Position numbers and translations under genes: made by a program. This document shows positions 27,043-36,061 of a stretch of 64,000 bases of DNA, piece by piece. The notes beneath the pieces are model-generated. The model worked only from the letters and a program-made list of their open reading frames with translations, had not been told where the DNA came from and made no database searches. The stretch is from NCBI RefSeq assembly GCF_013087515.1, contig NZ_JABFCN010000002.1, positions 62,001 to 126,000 of the forward strand, given 5' to 3'. The stretch's first letter is position 1. Each line of letters starts with the position of its first letter. The DNA comes from Rhizobium sophorae. GTDB lineage: Bacteria > Pseudomonadota > Alphaproteobacteria > Rhizobiales > Rhizobiaceae.

Positions 27043-27864
27043 ATGTCTGAAACCTCTCATATTCCTGACCCATCCCGTCAGCCTGTCCTTAGCCTGCGCG
27101 GAATATCGAAGAACTTCGGGGCGGTGTCGGCGCTCACCGATATCGAACTCGACGTGTATGCCGGCGAGGTCGTGGCGCTGGTGGGCGACAATGGCGCCGG
27201 CAAATCGACGCTGGTCAAGATCCTGGCCGGCGTGCACCAGCCAAGCTCGGGCACGATCATCTTCGAGAACAAACCGGTCAACCTGTCGAGCCCGAGTGCT
27301 GCGCTCGACCTTGGCATCGCAACCGTCTTCCAGGATTTGGCACTTTGCGAAAATCTCGACGTCGTCGCCAATATCTTTCTCGGCAAGGAGCTCAACCCCT
27401 ATCAGCTCGATGAAGTCGCGATGGAGATCGCCGCCTGGAAGCTCTTGAACGAGCTTTCGGCCCGCATTCCGAGCGTGCGCGAGCCTGTCGCCTCACTCTC
27501 CGGCGGACAGCGCCAGACGGTAGCCATCGCCCGATCGCTGCTGCTCCAGCCGAAACTGATCATGCTCGACGAACCCACAGCTGCACTGGGCGTCGCCCAG
27601 ACCGCCGAGGTGCTAGACCTTATCGAGCGCGTGCGGGAGCGCGGCCTCGCGGTCATCATGATCAGCCACAATATGGAGGACGTTCGGGCCGTCGCGGACC
27701 GTATTGTCGTCCTTCGGCTCGGCCGCAACAACGGCACCATGCTGCCCGACGCATCCAACGAACAGCTCGTCAGCGCCATCACCGGCGCATCCAACAATTC
27801 CGTCTCCCGCCGCGCGTCGCGCCGCCAGGCGCAAAGCCAGCAGACAGAGGAGGGCAGGCCATGA
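27043..27864 (+). CDS. Sugar ABC transporter ATP-binding protein (single domain)
   Basis: A 273-residue ABC ATPase with Walker A GDNGAGKST, signature LSGGQRQ, Walker B LIMLDEPTAALG and the switch His (MISHN). CUT2 systems such as ribose and xylose usually have two fused ATPase domains; this one has only one, as in the fructose (Frc) type. The start at 27043 follows AAAGG. It overlaps the permease gene by four bases. Confidence 0.92.
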   Translation: MSETSHIPDPSRQPVLSLRGISKNFGAVSALTDIELDVYAGEVVALVGDNGAGKSTLVKILAGVHQPSSGTIIFENKPVNLSSPSAALDLGIATVFQDLALCENLDVVANIFLGKELNPYQLDEVAMEIAAWKLLNELSARIPSVREPVASLSGGQRQTVAIARSLLLQPKLIMLDEPTAALGVAQTAEVLDLIERVRERGLAVIMISHNMEDVRAVADRIVVLRLGRNNGTMLPDASNEQLVSAITGASNNSVSRRASRRQAQSQQTEEGRP

Positions 27865-29120
27865 TGAAGACCATCCAGAATGAACCGGCAGCACCTGCGC
27901 TCCTCGACCGACGTGACGAACGAGTGCATCACGACGACAGCCTTGCCGGCTCGATCCGCGCCTTTGGGGATCGCATCCGCTCCGGCGATCTCGGTTCGCT
28001 GCCGGTCATTGTCGGCCTGGCGATCATCTGGACGGTATTCCAGGCGCTCAATCCGGTGTTTCTCTCGAGCAGCAACCTCGTCAACATGCTGTTCGACTGC
28101 TCGACGGTCGGCGTCATCTCGCTGGGCATCGTCTGCATCCTGATGGTAGGTGAGATCGACCTTTCCGTCGGCTCCGTCAGCGGCTTCGCCTCGGCGCTGG
28201 TCGGCGTCTTCTGGGTCAACCAGGGCTGGCCGGTGGTTCTCGCGATCCTCGCCGCTATGATCGTCGGCGCCCTGATCGGCTCGCTCTACGCGTTTCTCTT
28301 CAACCGCTTCGGCATGCCGAGCTTCGTGTCGACGCTGTCGGGGCTGCTCGCGGTTCTCGGCCTGCAGCTCTATATCCTCGGAGCGACCGGTTCGATCAAT
28401 CTTCCCTATGGTTCCTGGCTCGTGAGTTTCGGCCAGATCATGGTCATGCCGGACCCGATCGCCTATCTGCTGGTGGCACTTGCCGGCATTGCTTTCTTCT
28501 TCTCCAGCTACCGCACCTCGGCGCGTCGGCGGGCGGCCGGTCTGTCGGCGAAATCGGCCGGCGGACTGCTTATCCGCGCTGTCATCATCACACTCGCCCT
28601 GGAAGCTGTCGCGTTCTATCTCAACCAGTCGCGCGGCATTCCATGGATGTTCGGCCTTTTCGTTGGGCTCGTCGTCGCCATGAACTATGCGCTGACGCGC
28701 ACCAAATGGGGACGCTCCATGCATGCCGTCGGCGGCAACAGGGAGGCAGCGCGCCGCTCGGGCATCAACGTCTCGCGCATCTATACGAGCGCCTTCGTCA
28801 TGTGCGCCCTGCTTGCGGCAACCGGCGGCGTTCTTTCTGCCGCGCGGCTCGCGACGGCAAGTCAGCAGGCCGGCACGGGCGACGTCAATCTCAACGCCAT
28901 CGCCGCGGCAGTCATCGGCGGCACGAGCCTGTTCGGCGGGCGCGGCAGTGCCTATTCAGCCCTTCTCGGCATCATCGTCATCCAGTCGATCGCCAGCGGG
29001 CTGACGCTTCTCGATCTCTCGTCATCGCTTCGATACATGATCACCGGCGCTGTCCTTGCCGTTGCCGTCATCGTCGACTCGCTGGCACGCCGATCGCGAA
29101 TTTCGCACGGCCGAGCCTAA
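27861..29120 (+). CDS. Sugar ABC transporter permease (CUT2)
   Basis: A 419-residue polytopic membrane protein of the RbsC/XylH family, with about ten hydrophobic segments. Family features are [18 protein letters not shown] and [14 protein letters not shown], the conserved cytoplasmic loop that contacts the ATPase. A middle loop rich in Arg and Ala (about residues 215-235) is longer than usual. Translation is coupled to the ATPase gene by a four-base overlap. Confidence 0.92.
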   Translation: MMKTIQNEPAAPALLDRRDERVHHDDSLAGSIRAFGDRIRSGDLGSLPVIVGLAIIWTVFQALNPVFLSSSNLVNMLFDCSTVGVISLGIVCILMVGEIDLSVGSVSGFASALVGVFWVNQGWPVVLAILAAMIVGALIGSLYAFLFNRFGMPSFVSTLSGLLAVLGLQLYILGATGSINLPYGSWLVSFGQIMVMPDPIAYLLVALAGIAFFFSSYRTSARRRAAGLSAKSAGGLLIRAVIITLALEAVAFYLNQSRGIPWMFGLFVGLVVAMNYALTRTKWGRSMHAVGGNREAARRSGINVSRIYTSAFVMCALLAATGGVLSAARLATASQQAGTGDVNLNAIAAAVIGGTSLFGGRGSAYSALLGIIVIQSIASGLTLLDLSSSLRYMITGAVLAVAVIVDSLARRSRISHGRA

Positions 29121-29145
29121 AGCAACCAGAAAGCAGAGGAAGAAA

Positions 29146-29874
29146 ATGGGACAGGATCTGTCTGGAAAAGTCGCGGCCGTCACCGGGGCGGCGTCGGGCA
29201 TCGGCCTTGAGTGCGCCAAGACCATGCTTGCCGCGGGCGCCCGGGTCGTGCTGGTCGACCGAAATGAAGACGCCTTGAAGGAAATCTGCTCGAAACTCGA
29301 CGCCAACGCCATTCCGTTGGTCATCGATCTCACCGATCCGAAAAGCGTCGAACGGATGATGCCGCAAATTCTCGAAAAAGCGGGCCAGCTGGATATCTTC
29401 CACGCCAATGCCGGCTCTTACATCGGCGGGGAGGTATTGGGTGGCGACCCTGATGCCTGGGACCGGATGCTCAATCTGAACATCAACGCCGCCTTCCGTT
29501 CGGTGCATGCCGTTCTGCCGCATATGGTCGAGCGTAAGACCGGGGATATCATCCTGACGAGTTCCGTCGCCGGCATGATCCCCGTCGTCTGGGAGCCGAT
29601 CTACACCGCCTCGAAACATGCCGTCCAGGCATTCGTCCATACGCTGAGGCGGCAGGTGGCCAAGCATGGCTTGCGCGTCGGCGCCGTCGCTCCGGGCCCT
29701 GTCGTCACGGCCCTTCTCAGCGATTGGCCGCAGGAGAAGCTGCAAGAGGCGCTCGCCGCAGGTGGCCTGATGGAGGCCAACGAAGTGGCCGAAGCCGTGC
29801 TCTTCATGCTGACGCGTCCACGCAACATCACCATCCGTGATCTCGTCATCCTGCCGCAGAGCGCCGACATCTGA
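29146..29874 (+). CDS. SDR family oxidoreductase
   Basis: A 242-residue classical short-chain dehydrogenase: [10 protein letters not shown] near the N-terminus, HANAGS in place of the usual NNAG, a catalytic Ser and YTASKHAV. It follows the permease by 25 bases with AGAGGAAG before its start, so it is co-transcribed with the importer. It probably oxidises the imported sugar or polyol. Confidence 0.9.
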   Translation: MGQDLSGKVAAVTGAASGIGLECAKTMLAAGARVVLVDRNEDALKEICSKLDANAIPLVIDLTDPKSVERMMPQILEKAGQLDIFHANAGSYIGGEVLGGDPDAWDRMLNLNINAAFRSVHAVLPHMVERKTGDIILTSSVAGMIPVVWEPIYTASKHAVQAFVHTLRRQVAKHGLRVGAVAPGPVVTALLSDWPQEKLQEALAAGGLMEANEVAEAVLFMLTRPRNITIRDLVILPQSADI

Positions 29875-29929
29875 CGAAAGTGCACTCGCCTTCAACACTC
29901 GGGAAAACCCCACTTAGGAGGAAACGGCC

Positions 29930-30694
29930 ATGATCTTCGACAGATTTCGCCTGAACGGACAGGTGGCCTTGGTGACCGGCGGTACGCGCGGCATCGGGAT
30001 TGCCATCGCCGAGGCGCTCGGCGAGGCGGGCGCCAAAGTCATCATCACGGGCCGAACCCGCAATGCAGCGGCGGAAGACCGGCTCTCCAAGGCCGGCGTC
30101 GATTGCGATTTCATCGCCGCCGACCTGATGAAGAAAAGCGCTGCCGACGAACTCGTCACTGAGACCCTCTCACGGGCTGGGCGGCTCGACATCCTCGTCA
30201 ACAATGCCGGCATCGCCATTCATGGCGACAGCGGCGAATTTTCCGATGCCACCTGGCGCGAGATCATGACCATCAACGTCGACGCCGTCTTTCGCGCCTG
30301 CCGCGCCGCACTCGCACCGATGCGGCGCCAGGGCAGCGGCGCCATCCTCAATATCGGCTCGATATCGGGCATCGTGTCCAACATTCCGCAGAACCAAGTC
30401 GCCTATAATACCTCCAAAGCGGCGGTCCACATGATGACCAAAAGCCTCGCCAGCGAAGTTGCCGCCGAGAATATCCGCGTCAACGCCATCGCCCCCGGCT
30501 ATATCGAGACCGATCTGTCGCGCGGCGGCATCGAAAATCCCGAGTGGTTCCCGACCTGGCGCAGCATGACCCCGATGGGACGCGTCGGGCAGCCAGAGGA
30601 GGTGGCGGGTGCCGCGTTGTTCCTCTGCTCGGCGGCAGCAAGTTATGTCACCGGCGAAGTGCTGGTGATCGACGGGGGTTATACGACACGGTGA
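29930..30694 (+). CDS. SDR family oxidoreductase
   Basis: A 254-residue classical short-chain dehydrogenase: TGGTRGIGIAIAE, NNAGIA, a catalytic Ser and YNTSKAAV, and a C-terminal SYVTGEVLVIDGG. The start follows AGGAGG. It is the last gene of the importer operon. Having two SDRs in one operon suggests two successive oxidation or reduction steps on the same substrate, or on epimers. Confidence 0.9.
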   Translation: MIFDRFRLNGQVALVTGGTRGIGIAIAEALGEAGAKVIITGRTRNAAAEDRLSKAGVDCDFIAADLMKKSAADELVTETLSRAGRLDILVNNAGIAIHGDSGEFSDATWREIMTINVDAVFRACRAALAPMRRQGSGAILNIGSISGIVSNIPQNQVAYNTSKAAVHMMTKSLASEVAAENIRVNAIAPGYIETDLSRGGIENPEWFPTWRSMTPMGRVGQPEEVAGAALFLCSAAASYVTGEVLVIDGGYTTR

Positions 30695-30780
30695 GACGTG
30701 AACACGAGATGGGGGAGGGTGGCTCGCAGCCGCTTGGCGTCCTTTGCAGCTCTCGAAAGGACGCGCGACGCTGTGGAAAT

Positions 30781-31965
30781 TTACGGCTGCGGACGGCTCT
30801 TTCCATTCGTGCGGGACGGCGTCGCCGGCCTGTTTCCGGCGATCGGGATCGAGGCAATCAGCCTGGCGAGAGCCGCCTGGGATCGCACTCCCGTTTTGCC
30901 AAAGCATCGGCCGGTGTGGGTTTTTACCGTGTTGGACGAAATTCCAAGAACCCGGGCAATCTCGGGCAGATTCATTCCGCTGCCGATCAGTGCAGCGACC
31001 CGGGTTTCGGCTTCGGTCAGGCCAAAGATGTGTTGCAGTTGTTGCGCTTGCCGACGCGTCTTCGCTTCCGGATCGACGATATGAATGAGCACGCGCGCTC
31101 CGCTATCCACCGCATCCCATATCGAAACCGCTGTCGGTGCAAGCGGCGTGATCATCACGAGATAGGGCGGCAAACCCGATGGCCGAGAGATCGACAATGC
31201 CCCGTCGAAGGGCGTGTCTTCGCCATCGGCTATCAGCAAAGCCTGACGAATGGCGTTCACTAGGCGGGTGGATGTCTTCGAAATATGGGCGGCAAGCGAG
31301 GGCCTCTCGGATCGGCTGAGAAAAATGCCGTCGGCTTGCTTGAGCAGTGTTTCGGCTGCCGCATTCAAGAGAAGGACGGCACCCCGACTATCGATCAGCA
31401 CGGCCGCATCAGCGATTGCATCGATCAGCCGTTGCGGCAATTCGCGTGCGCGGGCGATCCGGTTTACCTGAAAGGAAAGATCGATCGCCCGCGCCATATG
31501 CGGGCTCAGCTGCTCTAAGCGTGCTGCCGCTTTGCCGGCCTGCTCGTCTTGCTGACGAGACAGGAACAGAGCGACACCGCCGATACCTCCTCGCTCGTGC
31601 AGGCTGGCATGAGGCAGGAAGAGCTGATTGAAGATGTTTTGAGGCTCGCAGATATCGGCGTAAAACGCGGAATGCCTTACGGCCTTTGCATCTATCAACC
31701 TGTTGCCGACTGCGATCTCGCCCGGCTTTACCTTCTCGAATGCGCGGGCATAGGGGTTGCCCGTGTAATGCTGAAGATAGAGCGCATTCAAATCCTCACG
31801 CATGCGGCCGGGGATCAGAAAGCTGCCGTGGCCATCGGGCGCCTGATAGACAATATTTCCGGCGACCGCGCCGACATAATCAACGATCGCGCACAGCGTA
31901 TCCGGCCATAATTCTGAACGGACCGCCGCCTGATAGACAGCATCAACGATATCGACATGATCCAT
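30781..31965 (-). CDS. LuxR-type transcriptional regulator
   Basis: A 394-residue regulator with an N-terminal sensory half of unclear type, a PAS-like middle (DAAVLIDSRGAVLLLNAAAE) and a C-terminal LuxR helix-turn-helix (LTEAETRVAALIGSGMNLPE, then VLGISSNTVKTHTGRCFGKT). The ATG at 31965 is chosen because the 45 residues encoded upstream of it (from a GTG at 32100) look non-coding. It converges on the SDR genes and may regulate them, but no operator is visible. Confidence 0.85.
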   Translation of the reverse strand: MDHVDIVDAVYQAAVRSELWPDTLCAIVDYVGAVAGNIVYQAPDGHGSFLIPGRMREDLNALYLQHYTGNPYARAFEKVKPGEIAVGNRLIDAKAVRHSAFYADICEPQNIFNQLFLPHASLHERGGIGGVALFLSRQQDEQAGKAAARLEQLSPHMARAIDLSFQVNRIARARELPQRLIDAIADAAVLIDSRGAVLLLNAAAETLLKQADGIFLSRSERPSLAAHISKTSTRLVNAIRQALLIADGEDTPFDGALSISRPSGLPPYLVMITPLAPTAVSIWDAVDSGARVLIHIVDPEAKTRRQAQQLQHIFGLTEAETRVAALIGSGMNLPEIARVLGISSNTVKTHTGRCFGKTGVRSQAALARLIASIPIAGNRPATPSRTNGKSRPQP

Positions 31966-32152
31966 ATCAGCGCCGCTCGTTTTCACGATGATGGTTCCGC
32001 CAAATGCAACGATCGCACCATTTCGATTACTGCCTAAATGTGTGAGAGGCAAGATAGCGAGCGTCACCCGATCAGGCGATATCTTGCGCCGTTCGTTCAC
32101 CGAATGACTTACCGGGATTTGTCAGAACATCGTTGAAGAAATGGAGGCGGCC

Positions 32153-32341
32153 TCATCTGAACCTTGGCGCGCGCTTGGCATTGTGAAGCAATTCGGAAGC
32201 GGTCGCGAACGGCCCGAAGAGTTTGAGCAGCAGCGCTTGTTCCTCGGCATCTATGCGGTGACGAGCGCAGAACTCCGTCACGGACCAGACTTTCGTCAGA
32301 TCGTCTGTTTCGACTTGCCTGGCTTCGATGTGTTCGGTCAC
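32153..32341 (-). CDS. Small conserved-looking hypothetical protein (62 aa)
   Basis: A minus-strand gene with GTG start at 32341, seven bases after GGAGGA. The protein contains KVWSVTEFCARHRIDAEEQA and LLLKLFGPFATASELLHNA, a pattern I associate with small rhizobial proteins of unknown role. It has no membrane segment. An open frame on the opposite strand looks like its shadow. Confidence 0.6.
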   Translation of the reverse strand: MTEHIEARQVETDDLTKVWSVTEFCARHRIDAEEQALLLKLFGPFATASELLHNAKRAPRFR

Positions 32342-32478
32342 GGCGTGTCCTCCGAACATCAAGACTACGCCACGCCGGCATTTATAAGAACTAGCTAAAA
32401 AGTATTATACTGCTTTGCAGACCATCGGAATATCATCGGCTCCCGGCGGACTTGCGTCAATCAGGCGGATATACGAAG

Positions 32479-32504
32479 ACGCCCGCCGATTGCGCGGCGG
32501 GCGT
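32479..32504 (-). terminator. Terminator-like hairpin after the RapA-like gene
   Basis: ACGCCCGCCG (32479-32488) pairs perfectly with CGGCGGGCGT (32495-32504) around a 6-base loop, 28 bases past the stop of the minus-strand adhesin gene. The T run on that strand is weak (CTTCGTAT), so the strength is uncertain. Confidence 0.6.
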
Positions 32505-32531
32505 AGTGTCTCATTGATCTATAACTGCTGA

Positions 32532-33245
32532 TCAAACAAGAGCGTCGGTGCTGCCGGTGATGTTGAGCGTCAGAACGCCAACATCGGTGTGGCCTTCGCC
32601 GTCGGAGATCTTGTAGTACTGGACGGTTTCCGTGACGGTCTGGCCAGCAGCCAGGTCATCCGTCAGCTCATAGGTGAATTCGCCATTCGGCTTGACGTGG
32701 AAGACGCCATAGTCGCCGACGATGTCGGTAACAGCGTCGGGGCCGCTCTTGGCGCTGACATTCGTGCCGTCGAACTGGCGAAGGAAGAGGTGACCATTGT
32801 CGCCGGCAATGTCGTTGTCCAGAACGTTGCCGCCGATAGCGTCGCCTTCGGTGAAGCTGTAGTGGTCGTCAACAGCGATCGGCTTTACCTGGGTTACGCC
32901 CTGGATGTTCAGGGTGAACAGGCCGACGTCGGTGTGACCGCTGCCGTCGGAGATCTTGTAGGAAACCTTCTCCTGGAACGATTCACCGTTGGCGAAACCG
33001 ATCTTGGCGGCGTCGCTCAGGACATAGGTGTAGCTGCCGTCCGGCTTGACGAAGAAGGTGCCGTAATCGCCCTGGATTTCGGTAACCTGGCTGTTGCCCT
33101 GCTTGGCACCAACGCTCTGCTGGTCAAATGCGCGCAGGAACAGGTGGCCGTTGTCGGAGGAATCGTTGGAAAGCAGATTTCCGGAAATAACGTCGGTTTC
33201 TTTAAATGTTGCACTATCATCAGTTGCATGTATCAGCGAAGCCAT
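32532..33245 (-). CDS. rapA: RapA-like secreted adhesin with two cadherin-like repeats
   Basis: A 237-residue acidic protein made of two tandem repeats of about 115 residues. Each has GDxGxFxVKPxGxxTY, VSYKISDGSGHTDVG-type and NGHLFLR segments, the pattern of VCBS/cadherin-like domains. No classical signal peptide is seen. Size, two repeats and composition fit the Rhizobium-adhering proteins RapA, calcium-binding proteins exported by the PrsDE type I system and found on cell surfaces; no exporter genes are nearby. The start follows AGGAGAG. Confidence 0.75.
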   Translation of the reverse strand: MASLIHATDDSATFKETDVISGNLLSNDSSDNGHLFLRAFDQQSVGAKQGNSQVTEIQGDYGTFFVKPDGSYTYVLSDAAKIGFANGESFQEKVSYKISDGSGHTDVGLFTLNIQGVTQVKPIAVDDHYSFTEGDAIGGNVLDNDIAGDNGHLFLRQFDGTNVSAKSGPDAVTDIVGDYGVFHVKPNGEFTYELTDDLAAGQTVTETVQYYKISDGEGHTDVGVLTLNITGSTDALV

Positions 33246-33694
33246 TGGCTCTCTCCTAAATGTTTATTGGCGGGTCAATTTCGACCTCAGCGAGCGGCTC
33301 CTTTAACAACCTATTAATACTACAAGTCAATGGTCTATTTAACAGAAGGTTAATTTCGGTGGCGGTCTTCGCGTTGCTTCCATTCCGGCGGAATAATGTG
33401 ACACTCGCGCAAAATTGAAGAAAATTTTGGAAAAACTATACCCGGATAACTTGAATAAAATGGCGCGGAGTATATCTGAAGGCGATTGGCGATGCCCGAG
33501 CCACGTCCGGGCTATCCGTTGCAATTGTGCTCGCCGAGCCTTATGTTGCTGATGTACCCGATCCAAGCGGAAATCTAAGCCGTTGCCGGCTGCTGATTGA
33601 CACGCTTATGCATCGGCGCGCGCCTTAAGGCTGCGTGATGGGCAATCCCACAAACAATCGATAACGCCGGCCAAGGTCGGCAAAGGATTTCTTT
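33246..33694. other. Intergenic stretch upstream of the RapA-like gene
   Basis: About 450 bases, AT-rich near the adhesin start and including its promoter area. No coding frame has a site, and I see no strong repeat. Confidence 0.4.
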
Positions 33695-33847
33695 TTGAAC
33701 AACACACATACAGCCACCGCGGTTGCGGCGGCGAATCCGCGTGAGGATGGCGAGGCTGTCCGCAATGCTCCCAGGAACTGGAAGCCGTTTCCATGCCTTC
33801 TCACCCGCCGCGAATTGCAGGCTCTGATCGCGGAGCAGCTCGGCTGA
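33695..33847 (+). CDS. Small protein (50 aa) next to the S21 gene
   Basis: A plus-strand frame starts at TTG 33695, seven bases after AAAGGA (33682-33687). The C-terminus, RNWKPFPCLLTRRELQALIA, looks like a small domain I recall from rhizobial proteins of unknown function. It ends 40 bases before the S21 gene and may share its transcript. Confidence 0.55.
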   Translation: MNNTHTATAVAAANPREDGEAVRNAPRNWKPFPCLLTRRELQALIAEQLG

Positions 33848-33887
33848 GCGGCGATCGGGCCACCGTCCCAAACAAGGAGAACTCTAA

Positions 33888-34124
33888 ATGCAGGTACTCG
33901 TCAGAGACAACAATGTCGACCAAGCGCTCAGAGTCTTGAAAAAGAAAATGCAGCGCGAAGGGCTGTTCCGCGAAATGAAGGTACGGCGCGCCTACGAGAA
34001 GCCGTCCGAACGGCGCGTCAGGGAAAAGGCGCAGGCGATCAGCCGACATCGCAAGGCTGCACGCAAGCAGATGCAGCGTGAAGGCCTGCTGCCCGGTCCG
34101 AAGCGGGCGGTGGCCGCCCGTTAG
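33888..34124 (+). CDS. rpsU: 30S ribosomal protein S21 paralogue
   Basis: A 78-residue, strongly basic protein with the S21 start [20 protein letters not shown], then [21 protein letters not shown]21 helps the 30S subunit pair with mRNA leaders. The start follows AAGGAG. The protein is complete, with a C-terminal extension ending [14 protein letters not shown] plasmid copy implies a second, possibly stress-expressed version beside a chromosomal one. Confidence 0.92.
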   Translation: MQVLVRDNNVDQALRVLKKKMQREGLFREMKVRRAYEKPSERRVREKAQAISRHRKAARKQMQREGLLPGPKRAVAAR

Positions 34125-34185
34125 CAGCTTTATCCTCACCAGCCTTCGCGGGCTTTGGCGGTACATTCCCCTGAAAGGACAGACA

Positions 34186-34380
34186 ATGGACGAACTCAAT
34201 AGCCTCACCGTTTCGGAAGAACGCCTCGAGGATTGCCGCGATATCGTGGAGCCGGATCTGCAGGATCTGATTCAACGCGCTCTGACATCGGGCTTTTCCC
34301 GGGAGGAGGTTCTCATCGCCGTCAGCGAACTGGTCGCCGAAGACTTCGCAATGGTCATGAAAACCCCAAGCGTCCATTGA
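34186..34380 (+). CDS. Small hypothetical protein (64 aa)
   Basis: A short acidic helical protein (MDELNSLTVSEERLEDCRDI, then SGFSREEVLIAVSELVAEDF) with AAAGGA before its ATG at 34186. I do not recognise a family. It follows rpsU by about 60 bases and could be in the same operon. Confidence 0.55.
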   Translation: MDELNSLTVSEERLEDCRDIVEPDLQDLIQRALTSGFSREEVLIAVSELVAEDFAMVMKTPSVH

Positions 34381-34487
34381 TCGACGCCTGCCTCGATCAT
34401 CTTAGGAATCGGCTCATTAGACCCGCCGACTGGGAACATCGGCTTCGGTAGACGGTTACTTCGTCTCTTGCACAGATGGAGATGACG

Positions 34488-34967
34488 ATGGCCAATCAAG
34501 ACGACGCGACACGGGTATGGGAGTTGATCGACAAGATCGGGTTTTGCATGCTGACGACCCGCAGCGGCGACGATCTGCGAGCCCGCCCGATGTCCGCCTA
34601 TACCGCGCAGCTCGAGAATGCGATCTACTTTCTGACGGATGTAAGCAGTCACAAAGACGTTGAAATCACTCGCTGGCCAAACGTGTGCCTCGCCTTTGCC
34701 GACACCAAGGGACAGAAATATGTTTCCGTATCAGGGACGGCCGAGGTGCAAAACGACCGGGAGAGAATCAGGGAATTATGGGCGACGCCGGCAAAGGCGT
34801 GGTGGGACAATCCCGACGATCCTTCCATCCGCATCCTCAAGATGACGCCGGCTTCGGCCGAATATTGGGACAGCCCAGGCACGATCATCAGCTATATCAA
34901 GATGGCGGCGGCAGCAGTCTCGAACACCAAACCTGATATGGGCGACAATGCCGAGGTCAAGCTCTAG
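34488..34967 (+). CDS. Pyridoxamine 5'-phosphate oxidase-like stress protein
   Basis: A 159-residue protein of the flavin-reductase-like split-barrel type seen in general stress proteins (YdaG/26-like). Visible features are KIGFCMLTTRSGDDLRARPM, AIYFLTDVSSHKDVEI and YVSVSGTAEV. Such proteins bind FMN or related cofactors; activity is not proven. The ATG at 34488 follows GGAG by six bases; in-frame ATGs at 34476 and 34482 lie before or on that site. Confidence 0.85.
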   Translation: MANQDDATRVWELIDKIGFCMLTTRSGDDLRARPMSAYTAQLENAIYFLTDVSSHKDVEITRWPNVCLAFADTKGQKYVSVSGTAEVQNDRERIRELWATPAKAWWDNPDDPSIRILKMTPASAEYWDSPGTIISYIKMAAAAVSNTKPDMGDNAEVKL

Positions 34968-35045
34968 CGCATCGTGGGCTACTAAGCCCGCTCACAGCGC
35001 CACGCACCTTTTAGACACGCAATAAATCGAGTCCGGCTTAAGGAA

Positions 35046-35954
35046 TTATGCAGTAGCCGATGCCTTGACAAAGTCGATGAATGCCCGGAGCGGCGCCGGC
35101 ACCAGCCGACGCCCGGGATAGTAGAGGAACGGCCCGGAGAAGCGTTGCCACCACGGTTCGAGGATGGGCTCGAGCGCGCCACTGTCGATATGCGGGCGCA
35201 GCCAGTCCTCGAAGAGGCAGACGATCCCTGTTCCTGATATCGCTGCATCGACGGCCAAATCGGTCGCTCCGCCGACCCGCACGATCAGCGGCCCCGTCGG
35301 ATCGACCCGTACGATCTCGCCATCACGCTCGAACTCCCACGGCGCCGTCATCGCACCGCTGGCAAAGCGACCCAATAGACAGGCATGGCCGAGCAGCTCG
35401 CTCGGATGTTGCGGCCGGCCACGGCGATCGAGGTAGTCGGGGGAGGCTGCGATGGCAAAGCGCTGGACGCGTGGCCCGATCGGTATTGCGATCATATCCT
35501 GCTCCAGTCGCTCGTCGTAGCGTATGCCAGCGTCGCAGCCGGCCGCGATCACGTCGACAAAGCTCTCGTCGGTGACCACCTCCAGCCGAATATCGGGATA
35601 CGCTGCGAGGAAGGGTGGAACGATGGCGGGCAGCACCAGCCGCGCCGCGCTGACCGGCACGTTGAGGCGCAAGGCACCGGCCGGCCTGTCGCGAAAACCG
35701 TTGACGACATCGAGGGCAGATTCCACCTCGCTCAAAGCAGGGCCGAGCCGCTCCAGCAAGCCCTTGCCCGCTTCGGTCGGGACGACGCTGCGTGTCGTCC
35801 GGTTGAGCAGCCTGACACCGAGCTGGCCCTCCAGGCGGCGCACCGCTTCGCTGAGGAAGGAGGCGCTGCTGCCGCTGACGCGCGCCCCCTCGCGGAAACC
35901 CCCGGCACGTGCCACGGCAACAAAGGCATTGAGATCACTCAGATCTGCTTTCAT
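35046..35954 (-). CDS. LysR family transcriptional regulator
   Basis: A 302-residue regulator with the N-terminal LysR helix-turn-helix (LNAFVAVARAGGFREGARVS; FLSEAVRRLEGQLGVRLLNR) and a periplasmic-binding-like effector domain. The start follows GGAG by nine bases. It is divergent from an aldo/keto reductase with about 107 bases between, which is its most likely target. Confidence 0.9.
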   Translation of the reverse strand: MKADLSDLNAFVAVARAGGFREGARVSGSSASFLSEAVRRLEGQLGVRLLNRTTRSVVPTEAGKGLLERLGPALSEVESALDVVNGFRDRPAGALRLNVPVSAARLVLPAIVPPFLAAYPDIRLEVVTDESFVDVIAAGCDAGIRYDERLEQDMIAIPIGPRVQRFAIAASPDYLDRRGRPQHPSELLGHACLLGRFASGAMTAPWEFERDGEIVRVDPTGPLIVRVGGATDLAVDAAISGTGIVCLFEDWLRPHIDSGALEPILEPWWQRFSGPFLYYPGRRLVPAPLRAFIDFVKASATA

Positions 35955-36061
35955 TGTTCGCCACTCCGCACAGGCCGTTCGGATTATAGCCAATTTTCAC
36001 GCGCGCCCACAATCCTTATCTTGGGCTCATCTTGGCGACATCTCTTGAAAGGAATTAGGTC

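Noticed and set aside
27402..28724. A 440-codon open frame on the minus strand
   Set aside because: It is antisense to the sugar importer ATPase and permease, with a composition (runs of Asp, Arg, His, Gln) typical of a shadow frame.
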